A stretch of DNA of 58,403 bases from Betaproteobacteria bacterium (GCA_016192065.1 JACPUX010000041.1:1-58403); one strand, 5' to 3'; shown: positions 9,995-21,539, counted from the stretch's first letter. Notes: generated from the sequence alone by a model not told the origin. Program-made: numbers and translations.

Positions 9995-10467
9995 TCCGGG
10001 TGCTCGTTGAGCCAATTTTTCATGCTGGCCTCCCAGGATTGCATCATGGTCCCCCATTCGGCATCGGTTTTGGTGGCCAGCGCCGCGACGCCGGTCTCGT
10101 TGAGTGCCGTGTAGGTATAGACGATATGCACTGCGCTTGCCCTGCCGGGCAGGGCCTCGAGGTCGATGACCAGATGCACCGCCAAGCCTTCGGGTTGCAA
10201 GCGCACGAAGGCCACGCGGGTTGGCGGTCGGTGTTCGCTGACCACCCAGTAGGTTGGGCTGCTCGGTTCACCGGTAGCAAACACCGCGCCGGGCTCGGCG
10301 AATCCGGAAGCGGAGTGGATCATGGTGTAAGTCCAGCCTGGAAACCAGTGTCTTTCCATTTCCGGGCAGAGCAAGGGAAACACTTGCGAGGGCGCGGCGG
10401 GGATGGTTTGGTAACCTTCGAAAACGCGCCGCGGGGCGATACGGATGTTGCCGGGAACAGTGCTCAT
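9979..10467 (-). CDS. SRPBCC-fold (START/polyketide-cyclase-like) protein
   Basis: The 162-aa protein has the SRPBCC pattern: an N-terminal beta strand and helix (FEGYQTIPAAPSQVFPLLCP), HWFPGWTYTMIHSASG, a central strand pair around AVFATGEPSSPTYWVVSEH, and a long C-terminal helix (DAEWGTMMQSWEASMKNWL). Such proteins bind small hydrophobic ligands or act as Aha1/CalC-like proteins; no specific ligand can be read here. It overlaps the downstream MerR gene. This pair breaks the usual lpxC-dciA adjacency. Confidence 0.75.
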   Translation of the reverse strand: MSTVPGNIRIAPRRVFEGYQTIPAAPSQVFPLLCPEMERHWFPGWTYTMIHSASGFAEPGAVFATGEPSSPTYWVVSEHRPPTRVAFVRLQPEGLAVHLVIDLEALPGRASAVHIVYTYTALNETGVAALATKTDAEWGTMMQSWEASMKNWLNEHPEWRGH

Positions 10468-10551
10468 GATGTTGCTCCAGGGGTTTGCGGAACCGCCACG
10501 CTGAAGTGTGAAGCCGTGATCGGGTCAAGGGCTTCTGACGCCGGCCCGTGG

Positions 10552-10977
10552 TCAGGATTTGGCCAGCCGGTTTACCGCATCCCGCAAAGGCCCCTCAGGT
10601 AATGAGGCGGCAAGCCCCTCCAAATGCCATCGTCCTAGGCTATCTATTTGTTTTTGAACTGGTTTACGAACTTCCCCGACCTGGGTCCGAACTTGCACCT
10701 TGACCCGAATTGCAGTAAAGTGCCAACCCCTGTCCCGAAGTTTCCCAAGCAGTTCCGGGGCAAGGAGTTTCAGTTTGGCCGCGGCGGCGCCGTGATCGGC
10801 ACTGACCACGAGTTCGCTCGTATCTGCGGATTGCACCCGGCTCGCTGTGGCGAGTCCGGCGGGAACGAGACGGCGGAAATCCTGACCCAGTCGGCGCAAT
10901 GCGGCGGTCTGCTTCAGGAGCCCGGCGAGTGCGGGATCGGCTTCAAGAATAGCCGTCAGTTTCCGGGTGTTGGACAA
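10552..10977 (-). CDS. dciA: DciA-like (DUF721) replicative helicase loader
   Basis: The 141-aa protein has a DUF721-like core (LGQDFRRLVPAGLATASRVQ, then SELVVSADHGAAAAKLKLLAPELLGKL) followed by RVKVQV. DciA proteins assist loading of DnaB helicase in bacteria lacking DnaC, and the gene commonly lies between lpxC and secA, as here. The only plausible start is TTG 10977; a stop codon lies eight codons upstream. The gene diverges from the M23 peptidase with only 28 bp between the start codons. The C-terminal segment is proline- and basic-rich. Confidence 0.7.
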   Translation of the reverse strand: MSNTRKLTAILEADPALAGLLKQTAALRRLGQDFRRLVPAGLATASRVQSADTSELVVSADHGAAAAKLKLLAPELLGKLRDRGWHFTAIRVKVQVRTQVGEVRKPVQKQIDSLGRWHLEGLAASLPEGPLRDAVNRLAKS

Positions 10978-11005
10978 ATTGGCCTGCCTTGGGAGGAGTT
11001 GCTAG

Positions 11006-11917
11006 ATGAATATTATTCTGGTTTCCAGCAATTCGACCAGAACCAAATCTCTCACCCTGGATTGGCGCCACGCCGCGGGTGTCGTTTTTGCCCTTCTGGG
11101 CCTGCTTCTGATTTTCGCCGTTGCCTTCAACTACCTCACGCTGCGCTACGCCGCGGCGATCAACCATCCCTGGATCAACGCCATCATTCTCGCCGACCGC
11201 CGGGTCGAGGCCGAGCGCAATCAGCAATATCTGCAAGACCATCTCAATCACATGGCGCTGCGCGTCGGCGAACTGCAAGCGCAGATCATGCGCCTCGACG
11301 GCTTGGGCGAGCGCCTGGCGGTTCTCGCCGGACTCAAGCCGCAGGAAGTGCCACCGCCCAAGCCAGGCCGTGGCGGCGCGATCTCTTCGTTGCCCTCGCA
11401 GGCGTTCACCCTGGACGAATTCCGCGGCGAGTTGCAGGCGCTGGTCGGACGAGTGGAAGAGCGCAGCGACCAACTCGCCGTGCTCGAAGCGCTGCTGGTG
11501 CAGGACAGCGCCAAGCGCAAATTCCTGCCCTCGCTGGCGCCGGTCGACGCGATCTGGAACTCCTCGAGCTTCGGTTATCGTATCGACCCATTCAACGGCC
11601 ACAAGACTTTTCATGAAGGTATCGATTTCGTCGCCGAACCGGGCACGACCATATTGGCCGCGGCCAGTGGGAGCGTCACCTTGGCGGAGAGCCACGCCGA
11701 GTATGGTAAAATGATCGAGATCGATCATGGCAACGGACTGGTGAGCCGTTACGCCCACGCCTCGAAATTGCTGGTCAAGGCGGGCGAGCTGGTGGTGCGG
11801 GGCCAGAAGATCGCCGAAGTCGGCACCACCGGAAGATCCACCGGACCACACTTGCATTTTGAGGTGCGCTTGAACGGCAAGCCTCAGAATCCGACGCGGT
11901 TCTTGCAAATGGGCTGA
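11006..11917 (+). CDS. Membrane-anchored M23 (LytM) metallopeptidase
   Basis: The 303-aa protein has one transmembrane segment (about residues 25-47), a coiled-coil region (about 65-170) and a C-terminal LytM domain. Zinc-site residues are visible in FHEGIDF (H203, D207) and GPHLHFEV (H282, H284), so the peptidase appears catalytically competent. The expected substrate is peptidoglycan cross-links in the periplasm. ATG 11006 has a GGGAGGAG Shine-Dalgarno. Gene order dciA-M23-secA is conserved in proteobacteria. A terminator-like hairpin follows before secA. Confidence 0.92.
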   Translation: MNIILVSSNSTRTKSLTLDWRHAAGVVFALLGLLLIFAVAFNYLTLRYAAAINHPWINAIILADRRVEAERNQQYLQDHLNHMALRVGELQAQIMRLDGLGERLAVLAGLKPQEVPPPKPGRGGAISSLPSQAFTLDEFRGELQALVGRVEERSDQLAVLEALLVQDSAKRKFLPSLAPVDAIWNSSSFGYRIDPFNGHKTFHEGIDFVAEPGTTILAAASGSVTLAESHAEYGKMIEIDHGNGLVSRYAHASKLLVKAGELVVRGQKIAEVGTTGRSTGPHLHFEVRLNGKPQNPTRFLQMG

Positions 11918-12023
11918 CGCAAGCCGCCCCCGGCCCGCTGCCCGCGGGAGCCGTTCGGCGCGTGCCAAGGTCTTGTTCAGCAGCGTTCAAGCTTCGGTTG
12001 ATCGCCGCAGTTTTCGAGTCCAG

Positions 12024-12056
12024 GGGGTGAGGCTGTCCTCACCCCTTGTTTTTTTG
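12024..12056 (+). terminator. Intrinsic terminator or attenuator between M23 peptidase and secA
   Basis: GGGGTGAGG (12024-12032), loop CTGT, CCTCACCCC (12037-12045), then TTGTTTTTTT. This is a perfect 9-bp GC-rich stem with a T-tract, a textbook rho-independent terminator on the + strand. The U-tract ends about 27 nt before the secA ATG, leaving no room for a separate downstream promoter. The hairpin may therefore lie in the secA 5' leader and act as an attenuator. Confidence 0.85.
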
Positions 12057-12082
12057 TCGTCTCGCCGCCAAGTTGTAAATTT

Positions 12083-14797
<2,715 letters not shown>

Positions 14798-14876
14798 GGT
14801 CGCGAACACGCCGGCTGTTCTGAATACCCGAGCGCCAACCCAGACGGCGCGGCGATACCGCGGGGCGTATCCACGC

Positions 14877-17800
14877 TCAAGACCCGTAGAGCACAAAAGC
14901 GGCCCAATGGCGCGGCGAAGAGAAATTCGGGTCCCGCAGCATCGCGCGCTTGGCGGCGTGAACCGCCGATGCTGGCGAAAGGCCGCTTTTCACGCCAGCG
15001 ACGACGCGCGGCACAAAGCGCGCGGCAACGCGATCGTCGATGCGCCACAAGGTCAGCAGGGCGTTGCGCGCTCCGGCCACCATCATGGCGTAGGGGAGCC
15101 CGGTTACGCCTTCGCCGAATACATCCTGGCCGAGAGCGGTTTCGCAACCGGAGAGCACGACGAGGTCACTGGCGAGCCGGTAGTTCAACCACTCCACCGC
15201 GGTGACGTAGCCGTCGGCTTGCGGCGAAACTGCATTCTGTGCCAGCACCACCGAAGAAAGTTGCGGCGACTCGGTATTGAGTAAGGCGTGTGTGGCGAAC
15301 AGGACGTAGCGATAGCGGGCGAGGTCGCCCTGGCTGTCGAGCGCCTGGAGTCGTTCCTCAGAGGCGGCATCGCGCAGGTAGACCAGGCGCCGCTCGGCAG
15401 GAAAGGCCTGCGCGGATCGTTCCACCTCCACCGCCGTCCCGGGCAGCTGCGGCCAATGCCGCTGAGGTTTATTGTCGCCCGCAGAATCGTCGGCGCCGCG
15501 CAGAGTGCGAACTGAGGGCGCCGCGTTTGTGCTCGCCAAACTCACGCCATAATTTGGGTCGCCCATGGCCAGCAGCGATTCCGGCGCCCTCGGTCGAGCC
15601 GCCTGATTGCGAAGCTGCGCCAAAACCGAAAGAGACTGGATATAGCGCAGCTCATGTTTTGCCTGCACTGGGGCCGCGCCGAAAAGGAGCGTTTCAAACG
15701 GTAACAAGGCAAGCGCCCGATCGGGCGAGACGATCCACTTGGTCTTGGCCCGCAGCGCGGGGGCGACGGGCCCAAGCAGCAAGCTACCCAGATGTCGGCC
15801 AAGCGCGTCTGGCGAGCGGACTTCGCGCGCGTCTTGGTGAGGCCGCACGTAGGAAAGTCGGTACTGTCCATTCGGGAGCCCCCAAACCAGGGGTTTCACC
15901 TCGCCACTCTGGGGAGAGAAGAAGCTCCGGTAGGCTCGCACCAACTCGGTGACGCCGCCTGGCACCAACACCCGGTTGCTTTCCAGCCCCCGCTCTCGGG
16001 TGTAAGCAAACACCAGCACTTCGTCATCGACCACGGCAAAGCTCAGGAAGGCGGTGTCCGCGGGAATGAGCTGCGCGGCATCGCTGACACCGCGCGGGCG
16101 AATGCGAGTGAGTAACTCGTACTTGGGATGGAGCCGGCCCAGCTCGTCTCGATAGGCGCGCAAGCGAAGCGCGGCCTGTGCTTTGGCGTGCGAAACCTCC
16201 GCATGCTTTGGGTTATCGGCCGATGTCTGGGCGGCGAGTTTTTCCTGGCGCGCCAATTCGGCGCGAAGCTCGCGCAGCCGGGCGTTTTCCTCCGCGCTCA
16301 ACACGCCGGCACCATCCGCGGATTGCGCCGAAAGCGCTTCCAAAAGCCCACGCCCCTTGACTCTTTCCACGGCCTCGAAGGCCTGCTCGGCTTGCCCGAG
16401 CCGCAACTGAGTGTCGGCCAGACGGCGGTAATAGATCGCCCAGCGATCGAGGAAACCCTGGCGGTACTCGCTTATCGGGCCGACCGTCTCGCGTGCCTCT
16501 TCGCCGACTTGCACCAGTTGCGTGTAGTACTGCGACGCCTCGGCGAGCGCCCCCGCGCGCCGATGCGCGTCGCCCAGCTCGCCCAGCACCACGAGGTGAC
16601 CTAGCTTCAGGTTGGGCCCCAGACGCAAGAGCTTGGCATAGAGCGCCTTGAGGCTAGGAATGGCTTCGTCGTGCCGGCCTAGGCGGCTCGCGCAGCGAGC
16701 GCCGGCGGTATCGTTCGGGTTGGTGAACATGGTGTCGACACCATGCAAACGCCGCAAGCCGATGTTCGCCTCGCGCGCGTCGGCGATCACTTCTTCACAG
16801 CGATCGAGTTTGCCCAGCGTTTGCACGCGCACGCTCTTCATCCACAAAGTGCGATGCGCGTTCTCTCCCTCCGCATCGCGGGCCAGCTGGTAGGCGCGTT
16901 CCGCCTGCGCATGCGCCGCAGCGTAGCGTTTGGTCGCCATCAGAGCGAGCGCATACTGCGAGCGCGCGTCTATCACCGAAGGATGCGATTCTCCAAAGTC
17001 TTTGATGCCGCTGGTCAGGGTTTCCCTCAGCAGTGCCTCCGCGTCTGCATAGCGCCCCAGCTCGCGATAAAGCCAGCCGAGGTGATTGATGGCCGAGCGT
17101 CGCCACAGGTCGGTGGGTGGAAATTCGCGCACCGCGATGGCGCGGACGCGTTCCGCCAGCGGCAACGCTTCTTGCCACCGCCCCACTTGGTAATAGGCGC
17201 GGGCCAAAGAGTCGGATGTGCTCAAGGTCTGCGGGTGATCGGCGCCAAAGCGCTCGGTCTGAACCCGAAGCAAGGGTTCGAGCCGTGCAATTGCTTCGAG
17301 CTCGCGGAACTGAACACGTTGGATATCCGCGAGATTCCTTCGAATGGCCATGGTCGTAAGGTGATCTGGTCCCAGGAACCGGGCAAGATTCGCTGCTGCT
17401 TTCTCGGCGCACTCGACGGCTCGCTGGTAATCGCTCACCTCCATGGCGCGGCGAGCCTGAGCGGCGAGAATATACCAGCGCAGTGGGTGGCGCTCGGACA
17501 GCGACTGCTCCGCATCGGCGAACAAAACTTCAGCCTCGGCCTTTGCGTCGGCGCCGCGACTGAGTTTGGCCAGCATACCGAGGCGAAACAAACGCGAACG
17601 CAAAAAATCGGGGTCCTTGGCCGGCAGCACCTCTGCTTGGAGAAGCAGCACTTTTTCCAGCTCCTCCAGAGCCGCCGCGGCCTTCTGCGTCCTGACCAGG
17701 CTTTCCGCGCGATAGGCTCGCGCCAGCAGCGTCTCGGGGTGACGTGCTCCCAGAAGATCTTGGGTTTGAGTGACCGAGGTGGCGAGCAAATCGGGCAACT

Positions 17801-18311
17801 CAAGATAGCTTTGGGGCAGTGCTTCCGCGCTTTGTTCGACCCCGCGCCTCAGGGCGAAAAGCGACGCCAAACGCGCGCGTCGCGCTTCCGCCGCGGCCCC
17901 AACAGCCGGTTCGCCGAGTGTCCAGCGATACCGCCCCGCCGGGCAGGGCCCCTGCGCCGCCGACACATCGAGGCTGAGGATTTCATTCTCGATGCTCGCA
18001 TCGCCAGCGGCAATCTCCCCCTCTACGTCGGCCGCGAAAACCTGAAAGCGCCCCTTTGCCAATGCCCGGAGCACCAAAGTCACGCGGTCGCCAGCCCGCA
18101 GCCATCCGGTGTAAGCGTCATGGTCGGAGTCGAGTACCAGGTCGTCCCCCACCGTGTTTCCCAGGGCCACGGCGCAAGCGCCCGGGGCCGGCGTTTCGGT
18201 GATACTGAGGTGGTAGGCCAGGGGTGCGGCGAATGCCGACGGCACCGTCGTCATGAGAACAACGCCCAAATAGCGGTTGCGCAGGCACAAAAGGGAACGG
18301 CCGAAAACCAT
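14877..18311 (-). CDS. Exported TPR-CHAT domain protein
   Basis: This protein of about 1144 aa starts at ATG 18311 with a probable signal peptide (hydrophobic GVVLMTTVPSAFA, cleavage near residue 28). A beta-rich N-terminal region comes next, then many tetratricopeptide-like repeats (roughly residues 190-720) and a C-terminal CHAT (caspase HetF associated with TPRs) domain. The catalytic pair is present: His near 1008 in FATHALLN and Cys near 1056 in VLSGCETA, followed by GEGVTGLPYAMMVAGA. CHAT domains are caspase/separase-type peptidases. Most TPR-CHAT proteins in defence (for example Craspase) are cytoplasmic, so the signal peptide suggests a periplasmic role. An in-frame upstream extension is shadow of the ABM gene. 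Confidence 0.9.
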   Translation of the reverse strand: MVFGRSLLCLRNRYLGVVLMTTVPSAFAAPLAYHLSITETPAPGACAVALGNTVGDDLVLDSDHDAYTGWLRAGDRVTLVLRALAKGRFQVFAADVEGEIAAGDASIENEILSLDVSAAQGPCPAGRYRWTLGEPAVGAAAEARRARLASLFALRRGVEQSAEALPQSYLELPDLLATSVTQTQDLLGARHPETLLARAYRAESLVRTQKAAAALEELEKVLLLQAEVLPAKDPDFLRSRLFRLGMLAKLSRGADAKAEAEVLFADAEQSLSERHPLRWYILAAQARRAMEVSDYQRAVECAEKAAANLARFLGPDHLTTMAIRRNLADIQRVQFRELEAIARLEPLLRVQTERFGADHPQTLSTSDSLARAYYQVGRWQEALPLAERVRAIAVREFPPTDLWRRSAINHLGWLYRELGRYADAEALLRETLTSGIKDFGESHPSVIDARSQYALALMATKRYAAAHAQAERAYQLARDAEGENAHRTLWMKSVRVQTLGKLDRCEEVIADAREANIGLRRLHGVDTMFTNPNDTAGARCASRLGRHDEAIPSLKALYAKLLRLGPNLKLGHLVVLGELGDAHRRAGALAEASQYYTQLVQVGEEARETVGPISEYRQGFLDRWAIYYRRLADTQLRLGQAEQAFEAVERVKGRGLLEALSAQSADGAGVLSAEENARLRELRAELARQEKLAAQTSADNPKHAEVSHAKAQAALRLRAYRDELGRLHPKYELLTRIRPRGVSDAAQLIPADTAFLSFAVVDDEVLVFAYTRERGLESNRVLVPGGVTELVRAYRSFFSPQSGEVKPLVWGLPNGQYRLSYVRPHQDAREVRSPDALGRHLGSLLLGPVAPALRAKTKWIVSPDRALALLPFETLLFGAAPVQAKHELRYIQSLSVLAQLRNQAARPRAPESLLAMGDPNYGVSLASTNAAPSVRTLRGADDSAGDNKPQRHWPQLPGTAVEVERSAQAFPAERRLVYLRDAASEERLQALDSQGDLARYRYVLFATHALLNTESPQLSSVVLAQNAVSPQADGYVTAVEWLNYRLASDLVVLSGCETALGQDVFGEGVTGLPYAMMVAGARNALLTLWRIDDRVAARFVPRVVAGVKSGLSPASAVHAAKRAMLRDPNFSSPRHWAAFVLYGS

Positions 18312-18424
18312 GGGCAGAGGCTCGGTGCGGCAGAATTCAAAGATTGCTTGAATCCTGCCGCATTGGCCCAAGCTTTGCAAGGCCGAAAGGCGCCATTCCC
18401 AACCGGCGTCAAGCCAGCGATCGA

Positions 18425-18730
18425 TCAGGCCTGACCCGCAACCTGGTAGTGCAGCACCAAGGGTTCGAACTCGAGCAGGAAGTCTTGGTCCTCGGGGTAA
18501 TACTTCGCCGCTTCCGCGTCTGGGCCGGCAAAGGCGCGAATGGCCTCGAAATCGCGCCAGAAGGTCAGGGTGCAAAAATGCGTCACCGCGCCGTCGGCGC
18601 GTTCCAACACGTAAGCGCTGAGGTTGCCTTCGACGGCGCGGTAGTCGGGCAGGGCTCGTTCGTTGAGGAAGCGCCGATAGCGCGGTGCTTTCTCGGTGGG
18701 TACCCGACCATGCCAAAGGCGCGCGATCAC
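18425..18730 (-). CDS. Antibiotic biosynthesis monooxygenase (ABM)-domain protein
   Basis: This 101-aa protein has the ABM dimeric alpha/beta-barrel pattern: MIARLWHGRVPTEKAPRYRRFL, then SAYVLERADGAVTHFCTLTFWRDFEAIRAFAGP and AAKYYPEDQDFLLEFEPLVLHY. Proteins of this size are usually stand-alone dimers related to heme- or quinone-degrading monooxygenases, or are stress proteins of unknown substrate. It lies upstream of and co-directional with the CHAT gene, 113 bp away. Confidence 0.75.
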   Translation of the reverse strand: MIARLWHGRVPTEKAPRYRRFLNERALPDYRAVEGNLSAYVLERADGAVTHFCTLTFWRDFEAIRAFAGPDAEAAKYYPEDQDFLLEFEPLVLHYQVAGQA

Positions 18731-18794
18731 TGCGGCAACTCCTTCGCTTGCGGTTCAAAGGCCTTCGCGGTGTCCGGCGGCGACGCGAGGCGCA

Positions 18795-19151
18795 TCAGGC
18801 CGGCGGCGGAGGCGAGGACGCAGCAGTCGGATTCGAAGTCGCGTCAGCTTCGGTATGCCACTCGTACAGAATCAGGCCGACGATGGAGCCGATCGGCAGT
18901 GTGAGCACGGCCCCCGCGACGTACCAGAATGCCGAGCGCCCCACGCGGCGAGCCAACAGACCCACGAAGGCGAGGTGCAACACGATGGCGCTGCTGAGCG
19001 CCAGAGCGACCAGCACCAAAATAAAAGGTTGGGGTTTGCCATCCAGCGTCGCTTTGAAAACGAGATATCCGAGACACACGAGGACGGCCACTAAGCTGAG
19101 CGAAGCCGCGGCTGCGGCCCGCGATGCGGGGGTGGGGGTTCTATGAGCCAT
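18795..19151 (-). CDS. Three-helix membrane protein, function unknown
   Basis: This is a 118-aa protein with three hydrophobic segments: SLSLVAVLVCLGYLVF, FILVLVALALSSAIVLHLAFVGLL, and FWYVAGAVLTLPIGSIVGLILY. It has a basic loop LARRVGRS and a proline-rich C-terminal tail. ATG 19151 has GGAGG seven bases upstream, which decides the start over a longer arginine-rich extension. I do not recognise the family. Confidence 0.65.
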   Translation of the reverse strand: MAHRTPTPASRAAAAASLSLVAVLVCLGYLVFKATLDGKPQPFILVLVALALSSAIVLHLAFVGLLARRVGRSAFWYVAGAVLTLPIGSIVGLILYEWHTEADATSNPTAASSPPPPA

Positions 19152-19232
19152 AGGGAGTCCTCCTCGGAGGCCATTGTCCTGCGAACTTCGCCGCCGGGCA
19201 AGGCGCGGCGCCCGCAAGCGCTCGCGGCGGCG

Positions 19233-19679
19233 TCAATCCGCCCGCAGCCAGGTCTGCGTGCGGCCGATGAATAGAAAGGAGCCGCGCATTTCGAGCTTCT
19301 TGCCGCCGTCGATGACGGTCACCTTGGCGTTGTAGGTTTTGCCATTGGCGGGGTCGAGCACGGTACCTCCGGCATACACGCTGTCGCTGGTGTGTTTCAG
19401 TCCGCTCAGAATGGTCATGCCGATCACCGGCTTGCCCCGACGCGGATCGTCCGCCGCACATTCGTCGCATTTCGAGTCCTGCTTGGCCGGGTCGAAGATC
19501 TTCTCAATGGTACCCGTGTAGACACCGTCTTTCTCGCTGATGCGCACCAAAGACTTCGGTTTCTTGGTCTCGTCATCGATGGTGGTCCAGGCGCCGACGG
19601 GTGAGAGCACTTCGGCGCATACGGCCAGCGACAAGCAACTGGAAAATACGGCGAACGCGCCTTGAACCAAGCGAGTCAT
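19233..19679 (-). CDS. DUF2147-type secreted protein
   Basis: The 148-aa protein has a signal peptide (residues 1-22, FAVFSSCLSLAVCAE) and a mature domain reading SPVGAWTTIDDETKKPKSLV, KDGVYTGTIEKIF, PVIGMTILSGLK, YAGGTVLDPANGKTYNAKV and FLFIGRTQTWLR. This is the DUF2147 layout, a lipocalin-like beta barrel of about 120 residues whose function is unknown. CDECAADD provides two cysteines. The ATG at 19679 faces the divergent gene at 20016. Confidence 0.85.
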   Translation of the reverse strand: MTRLVQGAFAVFSSCLSLAVCAEVLSPVGAWTTIDDETKKPKSLVRISEKDGVYTGTIEKIFDPAKQDSKCDECAADDPRRGKPVIGMTILSGLKHTSDSVYAGGTVLDPANGKTYNAKVTVIDGGKKLEMRGSFLFIGRTQTWLRAD

Positions 19680-20015
19680 GGCAATTCTCTCGGGTGAGGG
19701 AGATGGCGCATTCTAGACCGGCGGCATTCGGGGTCCAATATCTCTGTCGTGTGCGAATGTTGACCTCCTTCCTACCGCCCGCAATGGATCTCGCCATCCC
19801 GCGCCAAACGCGTCGATTTGATCTTTGCGCGCCGCACACCTGTCGCCCAAGAAAACCGTGACAGTGGCGATCTTCTTTGGCGTCTTGGCTCCATCTGGCT
19901 GTCGCCCGCATTTGCCCGTGATCAGCCCAAGCGCATTGACCCAACACCCCAGTCGCGCCAAGATACCGGCCCAAGTTTGGCAAAAACGTCCAACTGCATA
20001 CCACGGAGGCCGAAG
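19680..20015. other. Divergent intergenic gap, nothing recognised
   Basis: These 336 bp separate two divergent secreted-protein genes. They must hold both promoters, but no convincing -35/-10 pair, hairpin or repeat was seen. Short ORFs here do not resemble proteins. Confidence 0.5.
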
Positions 20016-20441
20016 ATGAAAATTTCGCTGCTTGCCGGTGTTGCTCTTGCGGTCCTGAGCGGCTTCGCTCTGGGCGAGCCCGTTGCCCAAAACCAACCCC
20101 TGCAAGGTTTCGTGGAAGTCGATCCCACGGAAAGATTCATCAAGGTGGTGCTCGATCCGGGAACGCCTCAAGCCAAGCACTTCATCGTGCAAGACGGGCG
20201 CATGAACAGCCTCACCACCGACCGTGGCCGCATCGTTTTCATTGCCAAAGTGGAGCCAAAGAGCGGCAGCTTGCGCTACCACCCGGTCGAGGCGCGCTGG
20301 ATCGAACGCGAAGGCAAGCGCGTGCAAATGCTCTACGTAGGGCCGCCGGTTTATCCCGATTCGAGCATCGAAGAACTGGCGCGTGCCGGGCTCACCGGCC
20401 TGCAACTCGCTTTGTCCGAGCGCCCCGCGCCGCGGCGCTGA
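20016..20441 (+). CDS. Secreted protein of unknown function
   Basis: The 141-aa protein has a clear signal peptide (MKISLLAGVALAVLSGFALG, cleavage near residue 20). The mature part is strand-rich (FVEVDPTERFIKVVLDPG, FIVQDGRMNSL, IVFIAKVEPKSGSLRYHP) and ends in a helical tail. ATG 20016 follows a GGAGG at 20005, so the longer upstream reading is rejected. No family is recognised. Confidence 0.65.
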   Translation: MKISLLAGVALAVLSGFALGEPVAQNQPLQGFVEVDPTERFIKVVLDPGTPQAKHFIVQDGRMNSLTTDRGRIVFIAKVEPKSGSLRYHPVEARWIEREGKRVQMLYVGPPVYPDSSIEELARAGLTGLQLALSERPAPRR

Positions 20442-20454
20442 AGCGGCAGCGCCA

Positions 20455-21156
20455 CTACCCCGGCGCAAGTGCCAAATTCGGCGGCGGTTCGGGTGGCGTG
20501 CTGGGGGCGGCGGCAACGCTGCCGTCTTCGGGTTCGAGCTCGAAGGCTTCGTAATGAACACGCAAGCGGTCGAGCACTTGCGCGGCGAATCGTCGTGCGG
20601 CGTTCCGGAGCGGCGTCGGGATGCTGTCCGGGAAGTTATGTTGCAAGAGCAGTTTGCTCGCACTGATGGCGTTCAAAGGTTCCAGCATCCGAGCGCGGTA
20701 TTTGGCCATTTGGCTCGCTACACTGCGATTGGCCGCCTCGCGTTGCCAGGTGTTGGTGGGCCATTGCGAAGGCAGGGCCACGGCTTTGGGCAGGCGCTCC
20801 AGGTCGGTGATCACCGTGCGGATGTCTTCGTGAGACTCGCGGAAGGGCAGAATCACCAGGGCAGCATGCTGCGCCAGGGCCAGGTCGCGCTCAGGGTGGT
20901 TGGCGCCGCCGTCGAGCACGCCCAGCCAGCCATCGACCACACCCAGCTTCTTCACCAAGGCGGCCAATTGCGCCGGCGTGCGCGCATCCATGGGCAGATA
21001 GTTGCGGCCGTGTTTATCGAGCGGCTCGCGGTGGGTGTCGGTCAAGAGGCACACCGAATGCGTGCCCAACAAGCCCAGACCGTAGCACAGCAGATGCGCA
21101 TTGGTGGTCTTGCCGGTGCCGCCTTTGTTGCCAAGGATGGCGATGATTTGCGCCAT
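20455..21156 (-). CDS. Orphan ParA/MinD-like ATPase
   Basis: The 233-aa protein starts MAQIIAILGNKGGTGKTT, a deviant Walker A (KGGxGKT) of the ParA/MinD/Mrp class, followed by LLTDTHREPLDK in the switch I position. The C-terminal half is helical and ends in a proline-rich tail. There is no adjacent parB, parS-like cluster or MinC/E, so it is probably not a chromosome segregation system; orphan ParA-like ATPases often position other complexes. ATG 21154-21156 is preferred, with another ATG five codons upstream. It faces away from argJ. Confidence 0.75.
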   Translation of the reverse strand: MAQIIAILGNKGGTGKTTNAHLLCYGLGLLGTHSVCLLTDTHREPLDKHGRNYLPMDARTPAQLAALVKKLGVVDGWLGVLDGGANHPERDLALAQHAALVILPFRESHEDIRTVITDLERLPKAVALPSQWPTNTWQREAANRSVASQMAKYRARMLEPLNAISASKLLLQHNFPDSIPTPLRNAARRFAAQVLDRLRVHYEAFELEPEDGSVAAAPSTPPEPPPNLALAPG

Positions 21157-21341
21157 GCGTGAAGCTTCCACAATTTGCCGAGCTTGATCTTAGGCGAGGC
21201 GCGGCGCCGGCCGGGCGCCAAGAAGCGCGCAAAACACCGCCCAATTTGGCGATTTGCGTGGCGCTAGCGTCGCGGCAGCGGCTCGCCCCACTCCCCACTC
21301 CCCCGAAGGGAAGGGGGGCGAGGGTGAAGGCGCTCACTGGT

Positions 21342-21539
21342 GTACCTTCCCCCCAGCCCCCTTCCGGGGAAGGGGGTGAGTGCGGTTCGCAGGCTGCGCC
21401 CGCTCCGGTGAATGGTTTGCGCGCCCTTGGGGCGGCCCGGCGGGCGCGCTCACTGGAGTACCTTCCCCCCAGCCCCCTTCCGGGGAAGGGGGTGAGTACG
21501 GTTCGCCGGCTGTGCCCGCTCCGGTGGCGGGTTTGCGCC
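21342..21539. repeat. GC-rich dispersed intergenic repeat, two units in inverse orientation
   Basis: Two units (21342-21437 and 21458-21539) lie in the opposite orientation to the copies at 51 and 9037. They start GTACCTTCCCCCC, then have AGCCCCCTTCC facing GGGGAAGGGGG, then CGGTTCGC and GCCCGCTCCGG. A shorter related stretch is at 21286-21330. They fill the space between the ParA-like gene and argJ. The sequence is GC-rich and self-complementary. Confidence 0.8.

Noticed and set aside
18460..18480. GGTTCGAAC resembling a tRNA T-arm
   Set aside because: No acceptor or anticodon arm surrounds it and it lies inside the ABM-domain gene.
18312..18758. N-terminal extension of the CHAT protein
   Set aside because: It overlaps the ABM gene out of frame, is arginine-rich, and the signal peptide starting at 18311 gives a natural start.
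21342..21539. CRISPR-like tandem repeat
   Set aside because: Only two units, each near 80-96 bp, spacing and content unlike CRISPR repeats, no cas genes; it is part of the dispersed GC-rich repeat family.
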